A stretch of 64,000 bases of DNA, from assembly GCF_001954275.1 (NCBI RefSeq), contig NZ_MBEU01000002.1:62001-126000 (forward strand), in the 5' to 3' direction. A program made the translations under genes and the position numbers. Numbering within the stretch: position 1 is the first letter of the stretch; each line of letters starts with the position of its first letter. This document shows, piece after piece, positions 7,895 to 18,279 of this stretch. This DNA is from Mycobacterium sp. IS-836. GTDB lineage: Bacteria; Actinomycetota; Actinomycetes; Mycobacteriales; Mycobacteriaceae. The notes under the pieces were generated by a model. The model was not told the origin of the DNA and made no database searches. It saw only the letters and a list, made by a program, of their open reading frames with translations.

Positions 7895-9184
7895 CTAGAA
7901 CTGGCCGCAGTTGGGCGCGGTGGGTTCTCCGTTGAAGCGCGCCGCGATCCACTGCATCGCCGGTTCACCATCGACGAGCATCGGCAGGGCGTGGTTGACC
8001 ACGAGCTTGTTGAGGAATGGCGGTTCCTCGTTGGTGCGAAATTCCACGTCGGCACCCTGAGCGCACCAGTCGCGGCCAAGCTGGTTGGCCGCGGTCCACG
8101 GCACCAACGGGTCGTAGCGGTTGCTGTTGATCAACACCGGCGCGTTGGGTTTGTAGCGTCCGACGTGCTGCTCATCCAACATGCTGCTGAACGGCTCCTC
8201 GTTGATGACCTTCCAGACGTTGTCGTTGAAGTAGGGCTGCAGGTGGCGAAACATGAAATCGAGGATCGTTTGTCCGACGCATTGGCGTGAGGCCGATTCG
8301 AGCATGGCCAAACCTCGCGGCGTGAGCTTGGAGCGGATCGCGTCGGCATTCTCGGGGTAGGTGGCGATCGCGCCGTTGATTGCGTAGCCCACCACGCCGA
8401 CCAGGGCACTGCCGTCGGCGTAGGGCAGCAGTTCCTTGAGGTCGGCCACCGGGGCGCCGGCGTAGGTGCCCACGATATGGAGCTCCGGGGCATAGGACGG
8501 CGCCAGTTCGGCCGCCGACGCGACCGCACCGCCGCCCTGCGAATAGCCCCAAAAGGCCACGGGCCCATGCGGATCCAGTGACGTTCCCGGCAGGCGCATC
8601 GCTGCCCGCGCGGCGTCGAGCACGGCCTGCCCCTCGGCCACCCGGCCCACGTAGGTGTGCATCGACGGGGTGCCCAAGCCCTCGTAGTCGGTCATCACGA
8701 TCGCGAAACCGCGGGCGACCATCGTGGCGACGAACAGCTCCTCGTAGTTGAACATGATGTCCCAGCCACCCGAATAGTGGATGCCCTGGTTGAACATTCG
8801 CGACGGCGCGCACTGGTTGCCCTGGCCCTGCGTGCCGGGCGCGTAGCTGATCAACGGCCGCGGGCCGCCGCCCGGCCAGTCGTTATACGGCTCGAAGTAG
8901 GTACCCGTGACCGCAATCGGATTGCCGTGGGTGTCTTTGCTGCGGTACATGATTCGCGTGCCAGTGGCCATGATCGCGCCCAGTTGACCCGACGGCTCCA
9001 GCACCAGCCGCGACGGCTCGGTGCGGATCAGGTCACCCGGCTGGCCCGGCGGCAGGGGATCCGGTGGGGTGTAGAACTCCGCGTACTGCGGTTCGTCGCC
9101 GTCGGCCCGTGCGAGTCCGGGGCTGACAAATGCAAAACCGATCACCAGCAGGACAGCGAGGACTCCCCCTACCCGACGCATCAC
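7895..9184 (-). CDS. Secreted lipase/esterase of the LIP (secretory lipase) family
   Basis: A 429-residue exported hydrolase. Residues 1-27 form a Sec signal peptide (RR, a hydrophobic run, then ARA before DGDEP). The nucleophile elbow GYSQG is at 213-217 with Ser215, the acid is likely Asp in SNRYDPLVPW and the His in VVNHALPML, matching the PF03583-type lipase fold. TDYEGLG before the elbow is also family-typical. It would release fatty acids or simple esters outside the membrane. The TetR gene follows in the same direction within nine bases of the stop. A small AT-rich dyad at 9223-9240 lies in its upstream region. Confidence 0.85.
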   Translation of the reverse strand: MMRRVGGVLAVLLVIGFAFVSPGLARADGDEPQYAEFYTPPDPLPPGQPGDLIRTEPSRLVLEPSGQLGAIMATGTRIMYRSKDTHGNPIAVTGTYFEPYNDWPGGGPRPLISYAPGTQGQGNQCAPSRMFNQGIHYSGGWDIMFNYEELFVATMVARGFAIVMTDYEGLGTPSMHTYVGRVAEGQAVLDAARAAMRLPGTSLDPHGPVAFWGYSQGGGAVASAAELAPSYAPELHIVGTYAGAPVADLKELLPYADGSALVGVVGYAINGAIATYPENADAIRSKLTPRGLAMLESASRQCVGQTILDFMFRHLQPYFNDNVWKVINEEPFSSMLDEQHVGRYKPNAPVLINSNRYDPLVPWTAANQLGRDWCAQGADVEFRTNEEPPFLNKLVVNHALPMLVDGEPAMQWIAARFNGEPTAPNCGQF

Positions 9185-9222
9185 GAAACGGTAACAACGC
9201 AGCGGCCCCGGGGAAGAGCATT

Positions 9223-9240
9223 TCTCTAACTTTTTAGAGA
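9223..9240. promoter_or_regulatory. AT-rich dyad upstream of lipase-tetR
   Basis: TCTCTAA and TTAGAGA form a perfect 7-bp inverted repeat around CTTT, between the end of the LpqC-like gene and the start of the lipase gene. It may be the operator of the co-transcribed TetR, or a weak transcription-stop hairpin for the upstream gene; the lack of GC pairs favours the operator reading. Confidence 0.4.
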
Positions 9241-9247
9241 TCGGTCG

Positions 9248-10192
9248 TCAGCGATGGCTCTGGGCAAAGAATTGCCAGATGGTGTCGGTGGCGTCGAGCG
9301 CCGTCGACGGCGCCGGGAGGCCCGCCACCCTTTCCGCCAGCGGGCTCGGCTCGCCGCCCGGCCACTGGTGACCCGCGCCCGCGACCGAGATCAGCTCGAC
9401 GGTGCGCCCGTCGGGGCAGCCGGCGGTCTGCGTCGTCACGCTTCCGGCGGTGCTGGAATTCGGCGGTCCGCACGAGTCGATGGAACGCCAGGTCGCGTTG
9501 ACCGATTCCGCGGACGGGCCGTCGACGCGCGGATTCCCGTTGGCCGCGAACGCTTTCCCGGGTCCACCGTTGTAGGGGACCCGGTCGTCGGCGGTGCCGT
9601 GGATCTGGAGGACGGACGACGGCCGCGCTCGCGAGCAGTCCGTCAGCAGTGTGCCGGCGACGGGCGCGATCGCGGCGAAGGTGTCGGTCTGGCAGCCCAG
9701 TCGCAGGGCCATCATGGCCCCGTTCGACATGCCCGTGACATAGACGCGTGCGCGATCGACGGGGATCTGCTGCTCGATCGCTCTGACCATGGCGCCGATG
9801 AATGCGACATCGTCGACATTGTCGCGTCCGGGTTCGCCACAACACGTTCCGGCGTTCCAAGCGCGGTTGAGGCCGTCGGGGTAGGCAACCAGGAAACGCC
9901 CGTTGTCCGCCTCGCCGTCCCAGTGATAGGAGCGCTCGGCCTGCGCGCCGTTGCCGAAGCCGCCGTGCAGCATGACGACTAGCGGTACGCCGTCGGACAA
10001 CCCCTGCGGCCGGTACAGGTGAAAGGTTCTGCTCACCCCGCCCGACTGGATGGTTTGAGTGGACTGTCCCAACGGGATCGACTGTGCGCCCGGCGTTCCC
10101 GACGCGTGCCCGCCACCGAGGCAGCCGCCGAGCGCGATGACCAACGCCGGAAGGAGACACCCGCCCAGTACCCGAACGCGTCGAGATCGCAT
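9248..10192 (-). CDS. LpqC/LpqP-like lipoprotein esterase (PHB-depolymerase family)
   Basis: A 314-residue protein with a lipoprotein signal peptide: charged RSRRVRV, a hydrophobic stretch and lipobox LGGC with Cys24, so it should be anchored to the outer face of the membrane. The catalytic triad of the PHB-depolymerase/feruloyl-esterase-like family is visible: Ser156 in GMSNG, Asp in HGTADDRVPY and His in GAGHQWPG. The oxyanion region LHGGFGNG and the WNAGTCCG block match mycobacterial LpqC/LpqP esterases. It is divergent from a MarR regulator with a perfect dyad between them, which suggests control by that regulator. Confidence 0.85.
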   Translation of the reverse strand: MRSRRVRVLGGCLLPALVIALGGCLGGGHASGTPGAQSIPLGQSTQTIQSGGVSRTFHLYRPQGLSDGVPLVVMLHGGFGNGAQAERSYHWDGEADNGRFLVAYPDGLNRAWNAGTCCGEPGRDNVDDVAFIGAMVRAIEQQIPVDRARVYVTGMSNGAMMALRLGCQTDTFAAIAPVAGTLLTDCSRARPSSVLQIHGTADDRVPYNGGPGKAFAANGNPRVDGPSAESVNATWRSIDSCGPPNSSTAGSVTTQTAGCPDGRTVELISVAGAGHQWPGGEPSPLAERVAGLPAPSTALDATDTIWQFFAQSHR

Positions 10193-10220
10193 GGCCCCAT
10201 CGTGTCAGCCGAACCGGAAT

Positions 10221-10239
10221 TTGACAAGCAACTTGTCAA
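10221..10239. promoter_or_regulatory. MarR operator (perfect dyad)
   Basis: TTGACAAG-CAA-CTTGTCAA is a perfect 8-bp inverted repeat in the 75-base gap between the LpqC-like esterase gene and marR. MarR proteins typically bind 16-20 bp dyads of this sort in their own divergent promoter region. The left arm also resembles a -35 TTGACA, so bound repressor would cover the promoter. Confidence 0.7.
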
Positions 10240-10267
10240 TCTCATGCGGGTGGCAGACTCTAGGACC

Positions 10268-10714
10268 ATGCGACGCGCTGCGGGTTCCCAGTGGGAGCCG
10301 ACCGTGCCGGCACTGGTGAACCTGGTGACGGCGTCCGGGGCGCCCCGCTTGCGAGCGGCGTTCGCTGCAGCGGGACTCGACGGGATCCGCCCGGCGCAAT
10401 CGGTCGCACTCGTGCCGCTTGCGGCCGGCGGACTGCATGCCTCGGATCTCGCGGAGCGACTCAGGGTGAGCCGGCAGGCGGTGGCCCAGGCAGTAGCCGG
10501 GCTGGAGCGACATGGCTACGTCAGTCGAGTTCCCGATCCGGTCGACGCGCGGGCCCGCATCATCGAGCTGACACCGCGCGGTCGGCAAGCGCTGCGTGTG
10601 ATGCGTTCCAGCGCAATCGAACTCGAGAAACGATGGCAACAGGTGTTGGGTGAGCGCCGGCTGGCGGAATTCCGTGAGACGTTGCTGACGTTGCTGTCCG
10701 CTACGGAGTCCTGA
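10268..10714 (+). CDS. MarR-family transcriptional regulator
   Basis: A 148-residue winged-helix protein. The recognition segment LHASDLAERLRVSRQAVAQA is followed by the wing VSRVPDPVDARARIIELTPR and the long C-terminal dimer helix (IELEKRWQQVLGERRLAEF). I chose the ATG at 10268, preceded by AGGA, because the frame before it covers the dyad at 10221-10239, which is better read as an operator. It is divergent from the LpqC-like esterase and probably represses both genes. The 3' end overlaps the convergent deacetylase gene by 14 bases. Confidence 0.82.
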   Translation: MRRAAGSQWEPTVPALVNLVTASGAPRLRAAFAAAGLDGIRPAQSVALVPLAAGGLHASDLAERLRVSRQAVAQAVAGLERHGYVSRVPDPVDARARIIELTPRGRQALRVMRSSAIELEKRWQQVLGERRLAEFRETLLTLLSATES

Positions 10715-11519
10715 GGAAAACGTCGTTGAGCGTGACGGTGCGCAGGTTTCGATCGCGGATGATGTCGATCAACTGCGGATAGACGTGCGTGACCGGCAAG
10801 TGGTTGAGGTGACCGATGACGATGGACTGCGGCGTGAAGTACTCGTCGGCCATCTTCAGGATGTATTCCTCGGTGATCAGCGTGGAATCCGACAACGAAC
10901 CCGACCATAAGGTCGGAACGGTGTAGCCGAGCTCGGCGGCCACGGCGTCGACGGCGGCGTTGCGCTTCGCATAGGGCGGCCGATAGTACGGTTTCGCGCC
11001 GACCCCGTAGGTCTTCTTCAGGAACTCGTCGTTGCGTGTGAGCTGTTCCGCGATCTGGCCTTGGTTCAGCGTCGTCAAATCCGGATGCGACCAGGTGTGG
11101 TTGCCGAGCTGTATCTGCCCCGAATCAACCAGCGGCCGCAGCATCTTCAGGTTCTCGGTCCACGAGTCGTACACGCCGTTGACGAAAAAGGTCATTCGTG
11201 CGCCGGTGTCCTTGGCGAGCTGCGTGTAGGCGCGGACCACTTCGCTGCTGACCCCGTCGTCCAGCGTCAGCGCCAGCAAGTCGCCCTCGCCGGGAAGCTT
11301 CATCAGCGCTCCGCCACCGGGCAGCGGAATGCGAGCGCTCGGTGGCGGGGGCGGCAACAGGGCCGCCGGGGCGGTCGGGCCCGACGTCGCCACGGACGCT
11401 GCGGGCGCCTGAGCAAATGTTCGCGGCTGGGGATCGACCACCAGACGGGCCGCGCCCACGCCGGCTACGGTCGCCGCGGCGAGCGACCCCAGAAAACGAC
11501 GGCGATTCATCTCAAACAT
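10701..11519 (-). CDS. Exported polysaccharide deacetylase (NodB-like, CE4)
   Basis: A 272-residue protein with a Tat-type signal (NRRRFLGSLAAATVAGVGAA), a proline-rich linker (LLPPPPPS) and a NodB domain from about residue 75. The metal-binding motif 1 reads LTLDDG, motif 2 HTWSHPDL gives the two zinc His residues, and motif 3 is RPPY. Such enzymes remove N-acetyl groups from peptidoglycan or related sugars in the cell envelope. An alternative start three codons later (MNRRR) would suit the Tat signal equally well. No partner genes are evident nearby, and the substrate is open. Confidence 0.85.
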   Translation of the reverse strand: MFEMNRRRFLGSLAAATVAGVGAARLVVDPQPRTFAQAPAASVATSGPTAPAALLPPPPPSARIPLPGGGALMKLPGEGDLLALTLDDGVSSEVVRAYTQLAKDTGARMTFFVNGVYDSWTENLKMLRPLVDSGQIQLGNHTWSHPDLTTLNQGQIAEQLTRNDEFLKKTYGVGAKPYYRPPYAKRNAAVDAVAAELGYTVPTLWSGSLSDSTLITEEYILKMADEYFTPQSIVIGHLNHLPVTHVYPQLIDIIRDRNLRTVTLNDVFLRTP

Positions 11520-11748
11520 GGCACGGTCTCACAAACCCGGCCGCGCAGCTTTCGAGGTTGGTAACCCGACCCGATTCTCTGCAGGTCGATTGTGGCGGGC
11601 ACGCGGGCGCGCGAGACGCCCGTCTTGCCGAACTGCGCAGCCACCACAGCAGCGAACCGTACCACTGCCAGCGCCAATATGTCGGATCCGGTACGGGAGA
11701 GTCAGCTGTGAATTGCCGGCGGAAGGGGTCGCGGGCCCGCAGCGTGGA

Positions 11749-13140
11749 CTAATGCGGCTCGCCGCCGCCCCGTTGTGGTAGCTGCACGGGCTCGACGCCG
11801 GGGGTGCCCAGCGTCGAGGCCAGCCAGGGCAGCGCCGCGGCGAACGCTTGCGCGGCAAACGGCCAGTCATGCCTGCCCGGTTGTGTGACCACCGCGCAGC
11901 TGATGCCGTGGCCGGAGGCGGCGTCGCACAGCGCTTTGGCGGCGGCGTCCTGGCCTTCGGGGTTGGCGGACGGGTCGGTGCGGGCGGTGGCGAGCGCGGG
12001 ATTGGTCGCCTCGGCCATGTTTTGCGCGTCCGAGGACGACGGGATGTCGAACCACCCCGAAACCCCGGTGTAGTGCCCGTGTTTGTTCATGACGGTGATG
12101 GGGTCGTACGCGGCCCAGGCGGCGGCGTTGCCGCCGAACAGCTTGGCGACCGTGAGGTCCTTGCTCCCGATGCTGGGAGCGCGGTCGCCGGCGATATCCA
12201 CGAACGCGCTGAAAATGTCCGGATGCATGACGGCCAGGTCCACCGCGCAGGTCCCGCCCATCGACCACCCGGCGACGCCCCAATTGGCGCGGTCGGCGCT
12301 GACGCCGAAGTTCGAGACCATGAACGGCACGACGTCCTTTGTCAGATGGTCGGCGGCGTTGCCGCGGGTGCCGTTGACGCACTCGGTGTCGTTGTCGAAA
12401 GAACCGGTGGGATCGACGAACACCAGCACCGGGGCGAATCCGTGATGGCGCGCGGCGAAGTCGTCGATGGTGGTGAAGGCGCCGCCCGGACGCAGCCAGT
12501 CGGCGGGCGTGTTGAAGGCCGAACTGACCATCATCACCGTCGGCAGCCGCGGCGGCGGATTGCTGTTGAACCATGCCGGGGGCAGATACACCAGTTCCTC
12601 GCGATGGGGGAAGTGCGACGCGTCGGCGCTGATATTCACCGGCACGACAACGCCTTTGGCGGGCTTGGTTCCCGCCACCTGCATCTCGGTCACCCGGAGC
12701 CGGTCGATCTGATCGGGCAGCGGTCCCGAGGTGAGTTGATTCCATGCGGCGAGCACGGTGGGGAAGTAACCCACCCACCCGTTGACGGCCAGGGCCGCGC
12801 ACAACACGCACAGCGGAACGGCCAGCAGCGCCAGCACGCGCCGCCACCACCGGGCCCCGGGCCAGCCCAGCAGAAGCACCGCCAGCGCGAGTCCGCTCAT
12901 GGCCAGCCACAGCCACAGCGACACGGGCGCGGGGTCGCCGGCCACCCCCAGCGACGTGATGTACCAGTACGACAGCGCCGTCGCCGCGCCCGCGACGCCC
13001 AGCGCCACCGGCAATGCCCAGCTGCGCCAGCGCCGCCTGCGCACTCCGATGGCGGTGACGGCCACGAGCAGCGCGATCGCCTGCACCGCGACCGGGAACC
13101 AGCCGCGCAGCAACGAGAGCTGTCCGAAGAAGTGACTCAA
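11749..13140 (-). CDS. Membrane-anchored esterase, antigen 85-like fold
   Basis: A 463-residue protein with four hydrophobic segments in residues 1-130 (about 12-32, 41-62, 74-93, 103-123) followed by an extracytoplasmic hydrolase domain. The nucleophile elbow is GWSMGG with Ser293, in the context GVAGWSMGGTCAVDLAV that resembles mycolyltransferase-type esterases, and GRHDWPFAAQAF near residue 432 supplies the His. The FVDPTGSFDNDTECVNG block is typical of this mycobacterial group. A role in envelope lipid or mycolate metabolism is likely; the reaction is not known. It sits alone between the deacetylase and the P-ATPase. Confidence 0.82.
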   Translation of the reverse strand: MSHFFGQLSLLRGWFPVAVQAIALLVAVTAIGVRRRRWRSWALPVALGVAGAATALSYWYITSLGVAGDPAPVSLWLWLAMSGLALAVLLLGWPGARWWRRVLALLAVPLCVLCAALAVNGWVGYFPTVLAAWNQLTSGPLPDQIDRLRVTEMQVAGTKPAKGVVVPVNISADASHFPHREELVYLPPAWFNSNPPPRLPTVMMVSSAFNTPADWLRPGGAFTTIDDFAARHHGFAPVLVFVDPTGSFDNDTECVNGTRGNAADHLTKDVVPFMVSNFGVSADRANWGVAGWSMGGTCAVDLAVMHPDIFSAFVDIAGDRAPSIGSKDLTVAKLFGGNAAAWAAYDPITVMNKHGHYTGVSGWFDIPSSSDAQNMAEATNPALATARTDPSANPEGQDAAAKALCDAASGHGISCAVVTQPGRHDWPFAAQAFAAALPWLASTLGTPGVEPVQLPQRGGGEPH

Positions 13141-13181
13141 CAGTCGCGACCTTCGCTAGATCCGGAGGTTGAGGACACCAA

Positions 13182-15467
<2,286 letters not shown>

Positions 15468-15482
15468 GAAGCTCCTTCCGCA

Positions 15483-15501
15483 TATACCCCATAGGGGTAT
15501 A
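15483..15501. promoter_or_regulatory. RicR/CsoR-like copper operator
   Basis: TATACCCC-ATA-GGGGTATA is an 8-bp inverted repeat that fits the TACCC-N5-GGGTA pattern known for the mycobacterial copper repressor RicR and its CsoR relatives. It lies just upstream of the copper-type P-ATPase, whose ATG is at 15467. No csoR/ricR gene is in the window, so the repressor must act in trans. Confidence 0.7.
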
Positions 15502-15608
15502 ACCTCGGATGCAGCGCGGTATTCCCGTTAGGGCCGGCGCGCGGCGCCCAATAGTGCGTCGGTCGGCGACACTCACTGAGGTCAACCACGATTGTGCCCG
15601 GCGAGGAT

Positions 15609-16430
15609 TTAGCAGTAGGAAACGCCCATGTCGACCGACACCTGGGTGCCGGTGACGAATCTGGATTGGTCGGACGCCAACCAGGCGACGGCGTCGGCGA
15701 TGTCCTCGGGCTGGGCGGTGCCTTCGGGCAACAGTGGCCTGTTCAGGCCCCGCAGGTACGGATAGGTGTCGGCGGCGGATCGGATTGCGTCGCGCATCCG
15801 GCCGCCGCCCATGGGTGTGGCGACGGCCCCGGGATGCACGCTGTTGACGCGGATGCCGTGGCGGCCGAGCTCGGCGGCAAAGGCGCGCGCCATCCCGGTG
15901 ACGGCGTGCTTGCTCACCACGTAATGCACCATGAACGGCTCCATTTTGATGCCGGCGGCCGAGCCGATGAGGACGATCGAGCCGCCGCGGCCTCCGTCGA
16001 TGATGTGACGAGCGCTCGCCATCACCGTGTTCCACGTACCGGTCACGTTCGTGTCGATGGTGTCGCGGAAGGCGGCGGGGGTGATGTGATCCCAGGGCGC
16101 CGGGCTGCAGATGCCGGCGTTGGCGACAACAATGTCGAGCCGGCCGAGCTCACCGACCGCGTTGTCGACGGCGGCGGTGAGCGCGTCGACGTCGCGGATG
16201 TCGACGGCCGCGGTGATGACGCGCGGGCCGTTGGCGGTTACCAGCCGGGCCGTTTCGGCCAGATCATCGGGGGTCGCCGAATCGTAGGGAACGCTGGGGG
16301 GTAAGGGTCCGGCGATATCGAGGGCGATGACGTCGGCGCCTTCGGCGCTGAGTCGCACCGCGTGTGCCCGCCCTTGTCCGCGTGCGGCGCCGGTGATCAG
16401 CGCGACTTTCCCCGAGAGTGACTGGCTCAT
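15609..16430 (-). CDS. Mycofactocin-type SDR oxidoreductase
   Basis: A 273-residue SDR whose cofactor loop reads [15 protein letters not shown] (13-27), the signature of the mycofactocin-coupled SDR subfamily, in which NAD is held tightly and electrons leave through the peptide cofactor mycofactocin. The loop insert after beta-2 ([20 protein letters not shown]) and the catalytic YVVSK and final [10 protein letters not shown] are also typical. The ATG at 16430 begins the conserved [14 protein letters not shown]. It is divergent from an SRPBCC gene over 55 bases. The substrate is probably an alcohol such as a terpenoid or sterol; this is inferred from the family. Confidence 0.87.
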   Translation of the reverse strand: MSQSLSGKVALITGAARGQGRAHAVRLSAEGADVIALDIAGPLPPSVPYDSATPDDLAETARLVTANGPRVITAAVDIRDVDALTAAVDNAVGELGRLDIVVANAGICSPAPWDHITPAAFRDTIDTNVTGTWNTVMASARHIIDGGRGGSIVLIGSAAGIKMEPFMVHYVVSKHAVTGMARAFAAELGRHGIRVNSVHPGAVATPMGGGRMRDAIRSAADTYPYLRGLNRPLLPEGTAQPEDIADAVAWLASDQSRFVTGTQVSVDMGVSYC

Positions 16431-16485
16431 CGGTCCGAAGCGTAGCCTCGACCTGGCGCTGCCGGACAGCCGGAAGGAGGACGTC

Positions 16486-16956
16486 ATGACCGTCACGATC
16501 GTCGACCGGGGACCCCGACAGGTGAGCCGCAGAGTCGAAGTCGCCGCGCCGGCCGCCGACCTGTACGCGCTCGCCGCCGATCCCCGGCGCCACCCCGAGC
16601 TGGACGGCTCGGGCACGGTGCGCGACAACATCGAAGTGCCGCCGCAACTCGTTGAGGGATCGAAGTTTTCGACGAAGATGAGGATGTACGGCCTGCCCTA
16701 CCGCATCACCAGCACGATCACCGAACTCAAGCCCAACGAAGTGGTCGAATGGCGGCACCCGCTCGGACACCGCTGGCGCTGGGAATTCGAGGCGCTTTCG
16801 CCGACCCTGACCCGGGTCACCGAGACGTTCGACTATCGCGACGCCGGTGCGCTCAAGAACAAGCTGAAGTACTACGAACGGATGGGTTTCCGGAAGGCCA
16901 ATGCGACGGGTATAGAGAAGACGCTGGCCAACCTGCGCGACCGCTACGCCGGATAG
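16486..16956 (+). CDS. SRPBCC (START/Bet v1-like) protein
   Basis: A 156-residue protein of the polyketide-cyclase/dehydrase or SRPBCC fold, which forms a hydrophobic lipid-binding pocket. The pattern is typical: N-terminal [21 protein letters not shown], the central [18 protein letters not shown] and the closing helix [14 protein letters not shown] very strong Shine-Dalgarno (AAGGAGG) lies 5-6 bases before the ATG and fixes the start. It is divergent from the mycofactocin-type SDR. A function in binding or modifying a lipid is likely but no catalytic residue can be pointed to. Confidence 0.8.
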   Translation: MTVTIVDRGPRQVSRRVEVAAPAADLYALAADPRRHPELDGSGTVRDNIEVPPQLVEGSKFSTKMRMYGLPYRITSTITELKPNEVVEWRHPLGHRWRWEFEALSPTLTRVTETFDYRDAGALKNKLKYYERMGFRKANATGIEKTLANLRDRYAG

Positions 16957-16992
16957 GCCAGGCCGGATCTCCGGGCTGCAACTCATCTCGAC

Positions 16993-17032
16993 CGATTGGG
17001 TCACTGAACCCAATCGTGTCGCCAATCGTGTC
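16993..17032. promoter_or_regulatory. Dyad and direct repeats before the DUF417 gene
   Basis: CGATTGGGT-N6-ACCCAATCG (16993-17016) is a perfect 9-bp inverted repeat, followed by an 11-base direct repeat CCAATCGTGTC (17010-17020 and 17022-17032) that shares the right arm. It could be a stop hairpin for the SRPBCC gene, but the added direct repeats look more like regulator sites for the downstream membrane-protein gene. Confidence 0.45.
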
Positions 17033-17081
17033 CTCTAGGAACAATTGCTCTCAGCATTTATGCCCGGAAGGACGCTCCTCG

Positions 17082-17597
17082 ATGACCGACAACAGCCCGA
17101 TCCTTGGCGCAACATCTCGCCCGGTGGCGCAATCGCTGACCAGCTGGGGACAGCTCATCAGCCGTTACGGGCTGGTAGTGGTCTTGACCTGGATCGGGTT
17201 CGGAAAGTACGTGAAGATGGAATCCCGGGTGCTGATCGAGCACAGCCCGCTGATGAGCTGGATCTACGACGTCCTCAGCGCCACCGCCGTCGCACGGGGC
17301 CTGGGGACGATGGAAATCGTTGCCGCGCTTCTCATTGCGCTGCGGCCGCTATCGCCGCGGGCCTCGGCGGCCGGCAGCACGCTGGCGGTGGTGCTGTTCT
17401 TGGGAACGCTGAGCTTTTTGTTCACCACCCCGGGCGTGGTCGCGCACCACGCCGCCGGCCTTCCCGTCCTGTCGGCGCTACCCGGCCAATTTCTACTCAA
17501 GGATCTTGTGCTGATCGGAGTTGCCGTGTGGACCCTGGGCGATTCGCTTGCGGCCGTGCCCGCTTCGCGCGGTAAGCGCGCCCGCATCAGCGCTTGA
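17082..17597 (+). CDS. DUF417 (YkgB/RclC-like) inner-membrane protein
   Basis: A 171-residue membrane protein with about four hydrophobic segments: LVVVLTWIGFGKYVKMES region, the ATMEIVAALLIAL region, TLAVVLFLGTLSFLFTTPGVV and FLLKDLVLIGVAVWTLGD. The WIGFGKY block and the SFLFTTPGV block are hallmarks of DUF417, which includes RclC, a protein of the reactive-chlorine response. The ATG at 17082 is preceded by AAGGA. Its 3' end overlaps the convergent tetR gene by 11 bases. A role in stress or quinone/redox protection is possible, but only from family knowledge. Confidence 0.8.
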   Translation: MTDNSPILGATSRPVAQSLTSWGQLISRYGLVVVLTWIGFGKYVKMESRVLIEHSPLMSWIYDVLSATAVARGLGTMEIVAALLIALRPLSPRASAAGSTLAVVLFLGTLSFLFTTPGVVAHHAAGLPVLSALPGQFLLKDLVLIGVAVWTLGDSLAAVPASRGKRARISA

Positions 17598-18204
17598 AAA
17601 GCGTTCCCCTGATTAGTTTTTTCGCCGAGTCCACCGTGTCGTCATAGTCCGTCGGCGACAAAGTGCCGGCTTGCTCCGACAGACCACGCGCCAGCGCGCA
17701 GATGGTCTCCGCCGTGGCCGCCGTGCCGATGTCGGGGGCGAGCATCCCATGCGCCCGGGCATCCTCGATGATCCCGGTGACGATGTCGCGTAAGGCCTTG
17801 GAACCCGGGTATTTTGGGCCCCCGCGCCGCACCTGCGCGTTGCCCTGGGCTCGCATCGCCCGCAAGAAGGCGGTCAGGTAGGGATAGTCGCGCATCAACT
17901 GTCCGTACTCGTCGAGCACCGCATCGAGCCGATCTACGACGTGATCGCCGTCTGCGGCGGCGGCACGCAGCCGGTGCGACACGATCTGCTCGATTTCCTC
18001 GCCGGTCGCATTGAGCAGTTCGGATTTGTTCGGAAAGTAGTGATACAGGCTGCCGCTGGTCATGTCGGCCGCGCGGGCGATTTCGCGGATCGTCGCCTTC
18101 GAGTAGCCGACCTCGGCCACACACCTCATGGTTGCGACGATGATCCGCCGGCGCGTTTCCTCGCCACTGGCGCCCACGGGGCGGCCCAGCTGTGTTCGGG
18201 TCAT
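17587..18204 (-). CDS. TetR-family regulator, paralogue A
   Basis: A 205-residue TetR protein. The HTH region (residues about 18-60) carries IREIARAADMTSGSLYHYFP, identical in recognition helix to the divergent neighbour at 18280. The ligand domain differs (EEYGQLMRDYPYLTAFLRAM and later). I chose the ATG at 18204 because it gives the conserved MTRTQLGRPVGA opening shared with the paralogue (MTATPSQLGRPVGA); the frame runs open far upstream but overlaps genes there. Both TetR genes flank one perfect 18-bp palindrome and probably bind the same operator. Confidence 0.88.
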   Translation of the reverse strand: MTRTQLGRPVGASGEETRRRIIVATMRCVAEVGYSKATIREIARAADMTSGSLYHYFPNKSELLNATGEEIEQIVSHRLRAAAADGDHVVDRLDAVLDEYGQLMRDYPYLTAFLRAMRAQGNAQVRRGGPKYPGSKALRDIVTGIIEDARAHGMLAPDIGTAATAETICALARGLSEQAGTLSPTDYDDTVDSAKKLIRGTLFKR

Positions 18205-18230
18205 GGTGGGTCGGGTCCTCACTGATATGT

Positions 18231-18248
18231 GGTCGAATATATTCGACC
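18231..18248. promoter_or_regulatory. Shared TetR operator, perfect 18-bp palindrome
   Basis: GGTCGAATATATTCGACC is a perfect palindrome with 9-bp arms, 27 bases before the ATG of one TetR gene and 32 before the other. Because the two divergent TetR proteins have the same recognition helix, both are expected to bind here. Confidence 0.8.
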
Positions 18249-18279
18249 GACCAACGACTTCCGGCTCCCGCGGAGGTGC

